Assembly (NCBI RefSeq): GCF_009762775.1
Contig: NZ_CP046401.1
Location: 7,576,001 to 7,640,000, forward strand
Length of the DNA stretch: 64,000 nucleotides
Reading direction: 5' to 3'
From: Maribellus comscasis
GTDB taxonomy: Bacteria > Bacteroidota > Bacteroidia > Bacteroidales > Prolixibacteraceae
Part shown: positions 1 to 9,703 of the stretch, piece after piece
How positions within the stretch are numbered: the stretch's first letter is position 1
How the letters are laid out: each line of letters opens with the position of its first letter
The notes under the pieces: model-generated
Told to the model about the DNA's origin: nothing
Database searches by the model: none
Seen by the model: only the letters and a program-made list of their open reading frames with translations
Made by a program: the position numbers and the translations under genes

Positions 1-249
1 GATAAAATCGCCTCCACATCTTTCATGTTCCTCAAACAAGTAGTCGTAATCGTTTAAATATGCTTCAATACTAAAATGGTCAGGGGAAAGTATTGTTCTT
101 TCGGGAATAGATTTTGCAGCCGGATACCTGTGTACCGGATATTCACTTCCCAAAAAAAATCCCAGTAAAGGACGGTCGTTTTTACGGGCATAAAACAATT
201 TGAATTGTTCTATCCTTTCTTCGATACTTTTTTTCCAGTTGCTATTCAT
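1..249 (-). CDS. Probable UroD-like protein, N-terminal 83 residues only
   Basis: This partial gene begins with ATG at 249 and runs off the left window edge. The visible residues start MNSNWKKSIEERIEQF and reach a Phe-Glu-Glu-His-Glu-x-Cys-Gly-Gly-Asp-Phe stretch. The style resembles the N-terminus of uroporphyrinogen-decarboxylase-like proteins found in Bacteroidota sugar loci, but the catalytic part is outside the window. It lies 12 bp after the stop of the upstream BNR gene, so it is probably the last visible gene of that minus-strand operon. A second UroD-family gene lies at 18015-19103, which supports the guess. The family assignment is an inference. Confidence 0.55.
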   Translation of the reverse strand, partial: MNSNWKKSIEERIEQFKLFYARKNDRPLLGFFLGSEYPVHRYPAAKSIPERTILSPDHFSIEAYLNDYDYLFEEHERCGGDFI

Positions 250-261
250 AATTAAACCAAT

Positions 262-2073
262 TCAATTCTCTTTTGAATTCAGATTCAAAAAAAGCTCTTT
301 ACCTAAAAAATTACGATGATTCCCGATAAGCTCAGAATTCATTAGTGGCCGGTTGTATATCCTCATGTGGGTTAATTTAGTTCCAAAATTTACTCCTTGT
401 CCCCTTTCAAATTTTCCTATTTCAATGTTATTAAAATCAATATCTTCCATTTTAGGCTTAAAATGCGTCCATCCATACTGGCGAAAATTCCTTCCATTAC
501 ATACGGTTCCGTTTACCACAAACTGAATTATTTTTGAGCCATTGTCAATTGAAACACTAACACAATTTTCACCAAATGCTTTTATCAATCCCGGATCTGA
601 ATTCCATTTAGTAGTCTGGTTACCATCATTTATTACTATTTGGATTGCCCCAAACTCACCTGACTGTAATTCGACTATTTTTCCGTTTTTGCTCTGGACT
701 ATTAAAACCGGCTGACCAGAAACCAAATTTGAAAGTTCAATCCGAAAATCAATGGTAAATCCAGTTTGAAACTGACTACTGTCTTCATAAGGAATACTTA
801 GTTTTCGTCCAACTTCAAGGTCGTTTTCACTCCACTCCCCCAAAAGGCTTTCGGTTGTAACTGTTTTTCGATCAAACTGACTCCAGATCTTATCAAAAAA
901 ACCATCCGGAATAGCATGACATCTTGCATCTTCTTTATTTGTTTCACTAACCCAATATTTACGATCCTGTTCAATTAAATCGGGATAGCTCATTCGTGTA
1001 TCAATGTTTTCTTCATAAATAAGGATTTCCGGCTGACTCCATATTATTTTACCCTTTCGTTCTATGCCTCCGCTTATCCACGCTGGATTTCTTGAATTAA
1101 AATTCCAACCCCCATGATTATGATACCAAAAAAGATATTTACCATTTTTACATTTCCATATTCTTGGGCATGCCCTGGGATTCTTTAATTTGAATCCATT
1201 TTCGTATTCAGGAGGCTGAGGTAAGGTCCAGTTTTTTCCTCCATCCGTAGAATAAGATTCAGCCGGATAGCCAGATATTGTCCGGTACATACAATAAATA
1301 GAGCCATTATTCAGTTGAAAAATATTCTGTTCGGAATTAATAGGGCCAAGGGAAGGATTTTTTAAGCCATACTCTCCCTCCGGCAACATTTTCCATTTCA
1401 ACTTTTGCGGATTTTTTTCAGAATGAATATTATCACATCTGAAAAACCAACCTTCACTATTATGTGCCGAATACTGACCAATTTTGGTAAAAGCAAACAT
1501 CATCCCGTTATCAACATCAACAGGCTTACCAATCCCCCACATGATCTGCACTTTACCACTCCAGTTGTTATTTAGATCCACGGGAGTTTTCCTTACATCA
1601 AGACGATATCTTTTCGACCAGCTTATACCTTCATCATCAGAATATTTATAACAATACCAGCCTAACATATCCTCTCTTATATTTTTTCTGTCTCCAAGTT
1701 GATGGATTTTGTCTCCGTTGTAATCGTAAAAAACAAAAACCCTTCCATAGCTGGTAAGGTATGGCATTGCCCATGATGCAGATTCTTTCCCGGGAGATTC
1801 TATTCTGACAGTGTCCGACCAGGTTTTCCCCTGATCTTCACTAATACAGCTAACTATATGTTGTCCTCCGGTTCCCTCACGACCTTCATTAGTAGTAAAA
1901 ACACACAACCATTTGCCATTTTCCAGCACAACTACATAGGGTTGATCACAATATCCATTTGTGTAAATAGAACTTCCATTCTTTGCATTACGCCAATCCG
2001 GATTTTGCGCATTCAGACTGAAGACAAAACATAACTGTATAAAAAACAGGATTATAAATGGCCTAGGTTTCAT
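262..2073 (-). CDS. Secreted sialidase-fold (BNR) protein with C-terminal LamG-like domain, paralog 1
   Basis: The 603-residue protein has an N-terminal signal peptide ending near LNAQ. The first two thirds show Asp-box/BNR motifs (SEDQGKTW, SDDEGISW, STDGGKNW), which mark sialidase-type beta-propellers. The last ~180 residues (GFTIDFRIEL... to LTHMRIYNRPL) look like a concanavalin A/LamG fold. It probably acts on a glycan outside the cell or in the periplasm; the true substrate is unknown and I could not verify the sialidase arginine triad. It is closely similar to the next gene upstream (2085-3932), including identical blocks such as YTNGYCDQPYVVVLENGKWL, so the two arose by tandem duplication. 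It is 11 bp from that gene and belongs to the same minus-strand operon. Confidence 0.85.
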   Translation of the reverse strand: MKPRPFIILFFIQLCFVFSLNAQNPDWRNAKNGSSIYTNGYCDQPYVVVLENGKWLCVFTTNEGREGTGGQHIVSCISEDQGKTWSDTVRIESPGKESASWAMPYLTSYGRVFVFYDYNGDKIHQLGDRKNIREDMLGWYCYKYSDDEGISWSKRYRLDVRKTPVDLNNNWSGKVQIMWGIGKPVDVDNGMMFAFTKIGQYSAHNSEGWFFRCDNIHSEKNPQKLKWKMLPEGEYGLKNPSLGPINSEQNIFQLNNGSIYCMYRTISGYPAESYSTDGGKNWTLPQPPEYENGFKLKNPRACPRIWKCKNGKYLFWYHNHGGWNFNSRNPAWISGGIERKGKIIWSQPEILIYEENIDTRMSYPDLIEQDRKYWVSETNKEDARCHAIPDGFFDKIWSQFDRKTVTTESLLGEWSENDLEVGRKLSIPYEDSSQFQTGFTIDFRIELSNLVSGQPVLIVQSKNGKIVELQSGEFGAIQIVINDGNQTTKWNSDPGLIKAFGENCVSVSIDNGSKIIQFVVNGTVCNGRNFRQYGWTHFKPKMEDIDFNNIEIGKFERGQGVNFGTKLTHMRIYNRPLMNSELIGNHRNFLGKELFLNLNSKEN

Positions 2074-2084
2074 AATTTGTTTAT

Positions 2085-3932
2085 TTACTGTTCAGCATTC
2101 CTGTGGTTTCCAATAATCTCTGTGTTCATTAGTGGTCGGCCATATATTCTCAAATTTTTCAAGGTACCCTTAGGGCGAATTTGCCCACTATTCAAATCAC
2201 CCACCTCAATTTCTTTAAACGAAATATTTTCCAAATTCGATTTAAATCTGGTCCAGCCAAATTGCCTGAAGTCTCTGCCGTTACAAACGGTTCCATCTAC
2301 TACGAATTGAATAATTTTAGGCCCATTGTCAACCGATACGGCAACACAATGTTCTCCGTAGGCATTTATTAGTCCGGGATCAGAATTCCATTTTTCTACA
2401 TTATTCCCGTTTTCTATGATAATTTCCACGGAACCATATTCACCTGTTTGTAAAATAACATCTTTATTATCCTGAGTCTTTGCAGCAAACAGTACCTGCC
2501 CCGATTGTATGTCTGTCAAACTAATTTTAAAATCGAATGTAAAACCTGACTGATATTGTTTCTTTTCAGTCTGAGGAATTTTGAATGTTCGGCTTGTTTT
2601 ATGATTTTTTTCATTCCATTGGGCAACCAGACCACCTTCAGTTACCGCATTTCTCTCCAATTGAGACCAGATTATATCAAAAAAACCATCAGGAACCGGA
2701 TGACACCGTGCGTTCTCTTTATTTGTTTCAGTAATCCAGTATTTGCCATTCTGTTCAATCAAGTCAGGGTAACTCATTCTTATGTCGGGCTGATCTTCAT
2801 AAATTAATATTTCTGGCTGGCTCCAGATAATTTTACCATCCATTTCAACTCCTCCACTGACCCACGCCGGATTTCTCGAATTAAAATCTTTCCCTCCGTT
2901 GTTATGATACCAAAATAAATATTTACCGTTTTTACATTTCCAAATTCTTGGACATGCCCTGGGATTTTTAAGCTCTAATCCATTCACATACTTAGGAGGA
3001 ACAGGCAATGTCCATGTTCTTCCTCCGTCATAAGAATAGGATTCAGCAGGAAATCCGGAAACAGTGCGATGCATGCAGTAAATGGAACCATCATTCATTT
3101 GGAAAATATTTTGTTCGGCGTTGATTGGTCCCAAATCTGTGTTTTTTAAGCCATCCTGTGATTCTGGTAAATTTTGCCATTTTAGTTTTGTAACATCCCT
3201 TTCAGTATTGATATTATCACATCTGAAAAACCAGCCTTCACTATTATCAAGCATATATTTACCAATTTTTGTAAAGGCAAACATCATCCCTTCATCCACA
3301 TCAACCGGTTTGCCAATGCCCCACAGAATCTGAACTTTAGCTGCCCAATCATTATTCAAATCGACATTTGTTGTACGAACATCTAAACGATATCTTTCTG
3401 ACCATGTTTTTCCCTTATCGTCGGAATACTTGTAACAATACCATCCAAGCATGTCTTCACGTATATTTTTCCGGGTACCCAGATCATGGATTTTATCTCC
3501 GTTATAGTCGTAAAAAACATAAACCCTTCCATAATCGGTAAGATACGGCATTGCCCAGGAAGCTGACTCTTTACCTGGTTCTTCAATCCTTACCGGCTCT
3601 GTCCATGTTTTTCCCTGGTCATCGCTTAAACAACTTACAATATGTTGTCCCCCGCTTCCTTCATGCCCTTCGTTCGTAGTAAAAACACAAAGCCATTTGC
3701 CGTTTTCAAGAACCACAACATAAGGTTGATCGCAATAACCATTGGTATAAATAGACGTGCCATTTTTTGCATCACGCCAGTCTTTTGGCTGTGCCAGAAT
3801 TGTATTTACAAAACCTGTTTGTATTAGGAGCAAGATTAATATAGCTCTACCTGTGCCCATCTTTAACGCACAAATTAGCGGATAGAAAAAACAGGATTTT
3901 GTCGGTTGATTTATTTTAATGATTTGTTTCAT
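2085..3932 (-). CDS. Secreted sialidase-fold (BNR) protein with C-terminal LamG-like domain, paralog 2
   Basis: The 615-residue protein is a tandem paralog of the gene at 262-2073. It has Asp-box motifs (SDDQGKTW, SDDKGKTW) and a LamG-like C-terminus (GFTFDFKISL... LKNLRIYGRPL). I kept the start at 3932 because an AGGAG-type ribosome site lies about 9 bases upstream on the minus strand. This gives an unusually long N-terminal extension of ~24 residues before the hydrophobic signal segment (ILILLLIQTGFVNTILAQ). An internal Met at codon 25 would give a more normal signal peptide and is a real alternative. Its neighbours (propeller lipoprotein upstream, paralog downstream) are 12-15 bp away, so it is operonic. 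Confidence 0.85.
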   Translation of the reverse strand: MKQIIKINQPTKSCFFYPLICALKMGTGRAILILLLIQTGFVNTILAQPKDWRDAKNGTSIYTNGYCDQPYVVVLENGKWLCVFTTNEGHEGSGGQHIVSCLSDDQGKTWTEPVRIEEPGKESASWAMPYLTDYGRVYVFYDYNGDKIHDLGTRKNIREDMLGWYCYKYSDDKGKTWSERYRLDVRTTNVDLNNDWAAKVQILWGIGKPVDVDEGMMFAFTKIGKYMLDNSEGWFFRCDNINTERDVTKLKWQNLPESQDGLKNTDLGPINAEQNIFQMNDGSIYCMHRTVSGFPAESYSYDGGRTWTLPVPPKYVNGLELKNPRACPRIWKCKNGKYLFWYHNNGGKDFNSRNPAWVSGGVEMDGKIIWSQPEILIYEDQPDIRMSYPDLIEQNGKYWITETNKENARCHPVPDGFFDIIWSQLERNAVTEGGLVAQWNEKNHKTSRTFKIPQTEKKQYQSGFTFDFKISLTDIQSGQVLFAAKTQDNKDVILQTGEYGSVEIIIENGNNVEKWNSDPGLINAYGEHCVAVSVDNGPKIIQFVVDGTVCNGRDFRQFGWTRFKSNLENISFKEIEVGDLNSGQIRPKGTLKNLRIYGRPLMNTEIIGNHRNAEQ

Positions 3933-3946
3933 ATGGTTGTTCTCCT

Positions 3947-5119
3947 TTATTTTAGCTCAAGCAATAACAGAATCGGATTTTCTCCGGGTTTCATATTGTC
4001 AATTAATTCAAATATTTCATCGTTTGTACATTTTGTCCTTTCGTTATCCAAAACCTCCAGAACATCTGCAATCTTTGTTCGGGGAATCTGAACAATAAAG
4101 TTGTTCTGAAATACACCTGCTATTTCGATTTTTATACCACACTTACACGATGGATCAAGAAGCATATTATAAAGAGTTGAGCGGTTTGACTCTTTATTGA
4201 AGATTCCAATATAATCACCATCAGTACTCGAAAAAGTTGTATATAATATACTGTCTGATTCAAAATAATCTATATCATAAACATATTGAGATACATCTAC
4301 GTCACCGCTAAAAAATGCACCGTAAATCTTATTGACAGGTAGAACCGGTTTAGAAAAAGTAAAAGTTGATTTTATGTCACATTTCTTTAGTCCGATTTCG
4401 TAGAGGGTGTTTGTTCCTTCCTTTAGAAACATCACATTATCACCTCTTTTCATCAGGGTTATTCTCTTATTTTGTAACGGATGATTTTCTTTTTGATATT
4501 CAAAATATGTGTCTAAAGGTTTATCATTTTCATCGTATAGCACGATTTCATCGTTAATATCCGATTTAGCATCTGATTGTATTGTATGTATGACCGTAAA
4601 TACTCTTCCTGCTTTAACTCCATAGGTTATTTCTCTTGCCAGACAATTAATTGGGGTACTTTTCACAAATCCTCCTTCCTCGTTATAAATAACCAGCTTT
4701 CTTTGTTTTTGATCTAGAATACATATATCTCTGGTCACCGGATGAATATCAAAGTCAATGATACCGGAGAAACTGTTTATTGAATTATTTCCACTACTTA
4801 TTTTATCAATATAATCCCCTGCCAGGGAAAATATGAGAATCTCCTGCCTGTTCTCCCAGTGATTAAGAACATAAATATGTTCGTTGTTAATAAGAACTTT
4901 CGTGATGACATTAATCTTTGAATCCTCAGCAGTTTCCAGTTTAACGATGGAATAATTGGAGATTGTTTCACTAAACGTAGATTCACTCAGCTTTTGCAGA
5001 CTGAAATCGATGTTACTTTTCTTGTTTCCTTTATCGACACATGAAGAAAGAAATATGGTCAACAAAAAGAATCTGATTAGATTCTTTTCCAGTCTTTTAT
5101 GAGTAATATTTGCAATCAT
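3947..5119 (-). CDS. 6-bladed beta-propeller lipoprotein
   Basis: The 390-residue protein has an N-terminal hydrophobic segment followed by a lipobox (FLSSC, Cys about residue 27), so it should be an outer-membrane or periplasmic lipoprotein. The rest shows repeated propeller-like strands (IYVLNHWENRQEILIFSLAGDYI, ICILDQKQRKLVIYNEEGGFV) typical of the Bacteroidota '6-bladed beta-propeller' family. Members often sit in polysaccharide loci; their role is not settled and may be binding or sensing. It lies between the SGNH esterase (17 bp) and BNR paralog 2 (14 bp) in the same operon. Confidence 0.75.
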   Translation of the reverse strand: MIANITHKRLEKNLIRFFLLTIFLSSCVDKGNKKSNIDFSLQKLSESTFSETISNYSIVKLETAEDSKINVITKVLINNEHIYVLNHWENRQEILIFSLAGDYIDKISSGNNSINSFSGIIDFDIHPVTRDICILDQKQRKLVIYNEEGGFVKSTPINCLAREITYGVKAGRVFTVIHTIQSDAKSDINDEIVLYDENDKPLDTYFEYQKENHPLQNKRITLMKRGDNVMFLKEGTNTLYEIGLKKCDIKSTFTFSKPVLPVNKIYGAFFSGDVDVSQYVYDIDYFESDSILYTTFSSTDGDYIGIFNKESNRSTLYNMLLDPSCKCGIKIEIAGVFQNNFIVQIPRTKIADVLEVLDNERTKCTNDEIFELIDNMKPGENPILLLLELK

Positions 5120-5136
5120 TCCAATTCTGTGATCTG

Positions 5137-6243
5137 TTATAGAAGTTTATATTTCTTTATATTCTGAATCAAAAAGTCGGCATATCTCAAAAATCCCAAA
5201 TCAGTCAGATGAGTGCCATCTACCGTTGCCTCATGGTCTTCCCCCAAAGCGTTCTTCCCATCTATATAATAGATATTCTTGAACCCGTCATTTTTTAATT
5301 TTTCAAATTCACCTTTCAATGCCAGATTTTTTTCGTTTGTGCTTTGCATTGTCTTGTTATCCAAATAACTTTTCTCATAAATTAAATTCTCCACAAAAAC
5401 AACAGGTGTGCTTTTGCGCTTTTCCCTAAGTATTTCCATAAATGGAGAGATTCTTTCCAAAACCTCTTGTTTTGTCATATTGGGCAAACATTCAATTACA
5501 TATAATTCAGCATCAATTTCCCTGATTATTTCAGCCAATTCCGGTTCCATTTTTCCGTTACCACGAAACCCGAGATTTATACATTCTATACCTGTTTTTC
5601 TTGAAATTATATTTGTATGAGCCATCCCCGGTCGGGAAGCACATCCCCCCTGAGTAATGCTTGTTCCGTAAAAAACAATTGGCTTTCTGGAATCTTGGAC
5701 TGCTTTCTCAATTTTGCAGCTTTCCTCGACTCCTATTTGGATATCAGCTAATTCAATGTATAGTGGTAAATACAACCTGAATTCCCTCCTCTTGCCATCC
5801 ATATTTGCAACCAGCAATTCTTCGAAGTCTTTTCCGTTTGGCCTCGCCGTATTAACATATTGCCATTCTTTACCAATTTTAAAATAAAGATCGGCTCCCT
5901 TAACTCCTGTGGCGGCCATATGATTTCGATTTGCTATTGAGCTGTTTACAACACTCCATTTTACATAAATGCAGGTTGAGTTTGTAAAAAACCGGACAGA
6001 CATTCCCGATGAACATTTAGATAAGTCCCAAACCAGATCCCTAACTTTTCCATGATATTTATCGGGTAACCTCTGATAACGATTTTCTTTTACATCATTA
6101 GTAAAAGCAGAACCTTCCAGCAAAAACAAATCTCCATTATAATATTTGATTTTACTTTTATTTATTTGATTTTCCGATTGCCCGAAAAATGAACTGGAAA
6201 CGAAACAAACCGTAAATACTATGTGTAATAAGTTACAATTCAT
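5137..6243 (-). CDS. Secreted SGNH/GDSL-type hydrolase (candidate carbohydrate esterase)
   Basis: The 368-residue protein has a signal peptide (VFTVCFVSSSFFGQ). An N-terminal beta-rich domain (about 30-180) precedes an SGNH hydrolase domain. The likely nucleophile is S195 in FYGTSITQGG. Block-II and -III residues G225 and N229 lie in NLGFRGNG, and the acid/base pair is D342 and H345 in DGTHLTDLG. This architecture resembles SGNH proteins that remove acyl groups from polysaccharides, so I infer a deacetylase role on the same glycan as the neighbouring sulfatase. It is 12 bp downstream of the sulfatase gene and 17 bp upstream of the propeller lipoprotein. Confidence 0.8.
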   Translation of the reverse strand: MNCNLLHIVFTVCFVSSSFFGQSENQINKSKIKYYNGDLFLLEGSAFTNDVKENRYQRLPDKYHGKVRDLVWDLSKCSSGMSVRFFTNSTCIYVKWSVVNSSIANRNHMAATGVKGADLYFKIGKEWQYVNTARPNGKDFEELLVANMDGKRREFRLYLPLYIELADIQIGVEESCKIEKAVQDSRKPIVFYGTSITQGGCASRPGMAHTNIISRKTGIECINLGFRGNGKMEPELAEIIREIDAELYVIECLPNMTKQEVLERISPFMEILREKRKSTPVVFVENLIYEKSYLDNKTMQSTNEKNLALKGEFEKLKNDGFKNIYYIDGKNALGEDHEATVDGTHLTDLGFLRYADFLIQNIKKYKLL

Positions 6244-6255
6244 AGAAATGAATAT

Positions 6256-7719
6256 TTAATCCTTAGACCTTACCCGTACTTTTTGCAATCGTATTTGTTC
6301 CTTACCCTGCGTTGTTTGAAAATTAGTAATGTATTTTGACAGTAACTGGCTTGTCAGATCGGCAGTAATTGCCTCATATCCCGGCATACCGGACAAATTG
6401 TTTTTTTCCTCAGGATCATTTATTAAATTAAAAAGATAGCAAGTACCTCCCTGTTCGGGATCAAAAACCATTTTCCAACTCGCAGTCCTTATCATGGCGC
6501 AGGTACCGAGTTCGGAAAAAACAGCACTACGAAGGGCTGAAGGATTACCCTTGGCAATTTCAATCAGATTTTTACCAGGTCTGTCCAGGTCCGAAATATC
6601 GACACCTGCAACTGAAAGTATCGTTGGATAAATATCGAGCGTCGATACCAGTGCCTTTGACCTTACCGATCCAAATCTAATATTGCGACCCGGAACACCT
6701 TTCCCGTAAATTACCAATGGCACACCAACACTTTGTTCATAGAAGTACCGTTTATCCCAAATTCCGTAATCTCCAAGATTGTCCCCGTGATCTGAAACAA
6801 ATAGTATTACCGTATTATCCAGATATTTCTTTGACTCAAGTGTCTCTATAATATTCCCGATATAATGATCTATATTAGCGCACATATCGGCATACACAGC
6901 CCTTCGTCGACTTGTATTTGAACTTGGGGAGGCTAATTTGGGTGGTTTTGTATCTTCCGGCTTGGTTTTAACCTCGCCAGGTACCATGTAAGGGGGATGT
7001 GGTCCGATAAAACTTACGTTTAAATAGAAAGGCTCAACCTTATCGTATTTTTTTATAAAGTCAGCTGCCTGTAACCCGATAAATCCATCCTCAGAATCAT
7101 CAGGGGCCAGCGGATGATGCCCAGATCGGATACCTTCCCGTACCTCATTAAAATATTTTTCCAGAAGTCCTTTCTGTTTCAAATAATTTATGTAATCATC
7201 TATATTTTCTGTGTTATCATTGTTAGGAATGTGCTCGCCTACATCAAGACATTGTACTAAATAGTCTATTCCATATTTCCCGATTTCCGCTTTATCCTCT
7301 TTGGTAACATCAATCCCTACTGCATATCTGTCAATATAGTGATGCTTTCCAATTAGAGCTGTAAAGTAACCAGCGTTTTGCAGATGGTTCATAAAGGTTT
7401 CATCTCTTAAGTCATTATGGATCGGCCCGGTTTGATTACCATATATTTTAGTCCGGCTTGGATATAGACCGGTTATTATTGAAGTTCTTGAAGGTTGACA
7501 TAAAGGGGCTGCCGTATATGCATGTTCAAAAACAACTCCATCTTTAGCCAGCGTCATCAATTTTGGCATTTGGTTCAAATGATCCGGACGCATCTGATCA
7601 ACCTGGATAAGAATAATATTTGGCTTTTTCTGACTGATTTGTGCCCCTGCCGGAATCGATAGGCTCAATATAATTGCCCCAACCAGAAAAAATGAAGTGA
7701 TATTTATACGTTTAAACAT
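6256..7719 (-). CDS. Type I formylglycine-dependent sulfatase
   Basis: The start at 7719 gives 487 residues with a clean signal peptide (FFLVGAIILSLSIPAGAQ). An earlier ATG at 7761 would overlap the upstream gene and put 14 residues before it, so I reject it. The sulfatase signature CQPSRTSIITG contains the C-x-P-S-R core (Cys74) that is converted to formylglycine. Metal-site and active-site segments are visible: QVDQMRPDH near residue 40, LIGKHHY, and SDHGDNLGDYG. It should remove sulfate esters from a polysaccharide or its oligosaccharides in the periplasm. Its position among BNR and esterase genes implies a sulfated substrate. A separate maturase is not seen in this window. Confidence 0.92.
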   Translation of the reverse strand: MFKRINITSFFLVGAIILSLSIPAGAQISQKKPNIILIQVDQMRPDHLNQMPKLMTLAKDGVVFEHAYTAAPLCQPSRTSIITGLYPSRTKIYGNQTGPIHNDLRDETFMNHLQNAGYFTALIGKHHYIDRYAVGIDVTKEDKAEIGKYGIDYLVQCLDVGEHIPNNDNTENIDDYINYLKQKGLLEKYFNEVREGIRSGHHPLAPDDSEDGFIGLQAADFIKKYDKVEPFYLNVSFIGPHPPYMVPGEVKTKPEDTKPPKLASPSSNTSRRRAVYADMCANIDHYIGNIIETLESKKYLDNTVILFVSDHGDNLGDYGIWDKRYFYEQSVGVPLVIYGKGVPGRNIRFGSVRSKALVSTLDIYPTILSVAGVDISDLDRPGKNLIEIAKGNPSALRSAVFSELGTCAMIRTASWKMVFDPEQGGTCYLFNLINDPEEKNNLSGMPGYEAITADLTSQLLSKYITNFQTTQGKEQIRLQKVRVRSKD

Positions 7720-7738
7720 GATCAAAATTTTTAGGTAA

Positions 7739-9541
7739 TTAATTTGCTTTAAGACCGGCATTATAATTGGAAATTGCTTCAGAAGTTCTTAATGCACGGT
7801 TATATACTTTCATAAGATGAATTGTTCCATCAAAATTTCTATTAAGAATGCAAATATTAGTATCGTTAAGTCCCTTTAAATAGGGATAAATCCGTCCCCA
7901 ACCGTAATCTCTTTCGACATTATCGCCATCGCTAAGTATTCCATCCACCAAAACGGTGGCAATTTTTGCAGCTCCGTCAATAATAAATACGATATGGTGT
8001 AATTCATTTTCTGCAATTCTGTTTTTATCGGAAGTAAAGATTGTGTTTTCGCGAAGATCTGCTTCTCTTATTTCTCCATCATTTAACTCAATCTCAATCG
8101 TGTTATTTTTTTGTAATGAAACCTTTATACCTTTGTGTTTGGGACCGATTGTACTAAACAATTGCTGTCCCGCAGAAAAATTTGTGACAGTCATCCAAAA
8201 TTCTATTGTAAAACTGCCACCAAAAGACAAATCCGGTAATTGAGGAAAGTTTATTTTCTTCTGCGACAACATTTGCACATCTGAATTCATAATCAAACCA
8301 TCAACGGTCAAATCAGTTACTTTTCCCTGATTCCACATCCCCTCAATTATATCAGTATTTATCTCGTGAACTCTGGCTGCATTTTTTTGTGTTTCTGTAA
8401 TCCATAACCGCCCATTCTCTTCAATAAAATCAGGATAGCTCATTCCCAAAACGGCAGGATCATTATCATATAAAACTATCTCAGGTTGAGACCACATTAT
8501 ATTTCCCCTTTCTTCTGTTCCCCCTGAAATCCATACGGGATTTCGTCCATTGTATGAATTTTTTCTAAAATTATTATGAAACCAAAACAGGTATTTCCCG
8601 TCCTCAGTTTTAAATATTTTAGGGCATGCACGAGGGTTTCCAATGCGCTGTCCTTTTTTATATGTCATATATTGTGGTTTGGAAAATGTTTTTCCATCAT
8701 CTGAACTTATCGAATATGCCGGAGAACCATCAATGGTTCTGTAAACCACATACAAATCACCATTATTTAGAACAACCATATTATGCTCTGACTGTACTTT
8801 ACCAAATTCCGGATTCCATATGCCGGTATCTCCTTCAGGGAAAGTTTCCCATCGAATCTTACCTGGATCATTTTCATAAAGGATATTGTTACTTTTCAAA
8901 ATAAAGCCTTCGCTCCTTTTAAAAAATTCAGGTTGATCAGATTCTTTCCTAAGTATTTTTGTAAATGCTATATATGCTGCCTTATCTGTAACAACAGGTT
9001 TATCGATGCTCCAAAAAAATTGATGTTCCCCATGTGTGTAATTTTCCTTATCAATCTGAGTTATTTTGATAGGAACCTCGAATCTGTTTTCCGACCAGCT
9101 TTTACCGTTATTGTCAGAGTATTTAAACATAAAAGGGCCACTCATAACCCCTTCTATTCCTTCAAAACCATATTTATTGTAATTATAAAAAACATAAACA
9201 CGGCCACTTGGAACTTTTAACGGAACAGCCCATGATGACTGTGGCACACCAGGAGGTTCAACATTTACAGGTTCTGTCCACGTTCTGCCCTTATCATAAC
9301 TTCTGGTTGCTATAATATTATTCATGTAAGCATGTTCAATTCCTGAAGAGGTTGTTAAGATGCAAAGCCAACTGCCGTCATCACATACAATGACATAGGG
9401 TTGGTCAGCATAAGTTTTGCTCGGGATTTCGTTTCCATTTCCAATATAGCGGGGATCTGAATTAGACCAGTCAATATATTGTGCAGATGCACAAAAATGG
9501 AAAACAAGTCCGAAAATAACATGTAAGGTTCTAGTCTTCAT
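7739..9541 (-). CDS. Secreted sialidase-fold (BNR) protein with LamG-like domain, paralog 3
   Basis: The 600-residue protein has a short signal peptide (VIFGLVFHFCASAQ). It shares the plan of the proteins at 262 and 2085: a BNR propeller (SYDKGRTW, SDNNGKSW, SSDDGKTF), then a LamG-like C-terminal domain (FGGSFTIEFWMTV... IHLMKVYNRAL). It is more divergent than the other two are from each other. It appears to be the first gene of the minus-strand enzyme operon. A candidate LacI operator lies at 9607-9616, 66 bp upstream of the start, so it is probably under the same control as the transport genes. Confidence 0.85.
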   Translation of the reverse strand: MKTRTLHVIFGLVFHFCASAQYIDWSNSDPRYIGNGNEIPSKTYADQPYVIVCDDGSWLCILTTSSGIEHAYMNNIIATRSYDKGRTWTEPVNVEPPGVPQSSWAVPLKVPSGRVYVFYNYNKYGFEGIEGVMSGPFMFKYSDNNGKSWSENRFEVPIKITQIDKENYTHGEHQFFWSIDKPVVTDKAAYIAFTKILRKESDQPEFFKRSEGFILKSNNILYENDPGKIRWETFPEGDTGIWNPEFGKVQSEHNMVVLNNGDLYVVYRTIDGSPAYSISSDDGKTFSKPQYMTYKKGQRIGNPRACPKIFKTEDGKYLFWFHNNFRKNSYNGRNPVWISGGTEERGNIMWSQPEIVLYDNDPAVLGMSYPDFIEENGRLWITETQKNAARVHEINTDIIEGMWNQGKVTDLTVDGLIMNSDVQMLSQKKINFPQLPDLSFGGSFTIEFWMTVTNFSAGQQLFSTIGPKHKGIKVSLQKNNTIEIELNDGEIREADLRENTIFTSDKNRIAENELHHIVFIIDGAAKIATVLVDGILSDGDNVERDYGWGRIYPYLKGLNDTNICILNRNFDGTIHLMKVYNRALRTSEAISNYNAGLKAN

Positions 9542-9606
9542 CAGGATACAGAAGTTAGTTTTAATATGTAAGTCTCCCTAATTATCCAAATAAACTGCGA
9601 GTATGT

Positions 9607-9616
9607 TAAACGTTTA
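9607..9616. promoter_or_regulatory. Candidate LacI-type operator upstream of the enzyme operon
   Basis: TAAACGTTTA is a perfect 10-base palindrome with the central CG typical of LacI/GalR operators. It matches the AAACGTTT core at 14720-14727 and 16163-16170. It lies between the susCD 3' end and the start of the gene at 7739-9541. Binding by the 14755-15771 regulator is inferred. Confidence 0.5.
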
Positions 9617-9626
9617 CTATTATTAG

Positions 9627-9659
9627 GCGAACCGGATATTTCTTTAACACCCGGTTCGC
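9627..9659 (-). terminator. Stem-loop after susD
   Basis: GCGAACCGG and CCGGTTCGC form a 9-bp perfect stem around a ~15-base loop, 45 bp past the susD stop. There is no strong T-run on the minus strand, so it may be a 3'-end stabiliser or weak terminator rather than a classic one. Confidence 0.55.
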
Positions 9660-9703
9660 TTAATAAAATTACTTATTTGTATCTTATCAAATATATTGGT
9701 ATC

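Noticed and set aside
262..9541. Calling the BNR proteins GH33 sialidases
   Set aside because: Asp boxes show the fold only; the catalytic residues and a sialic acid pathway were not found.
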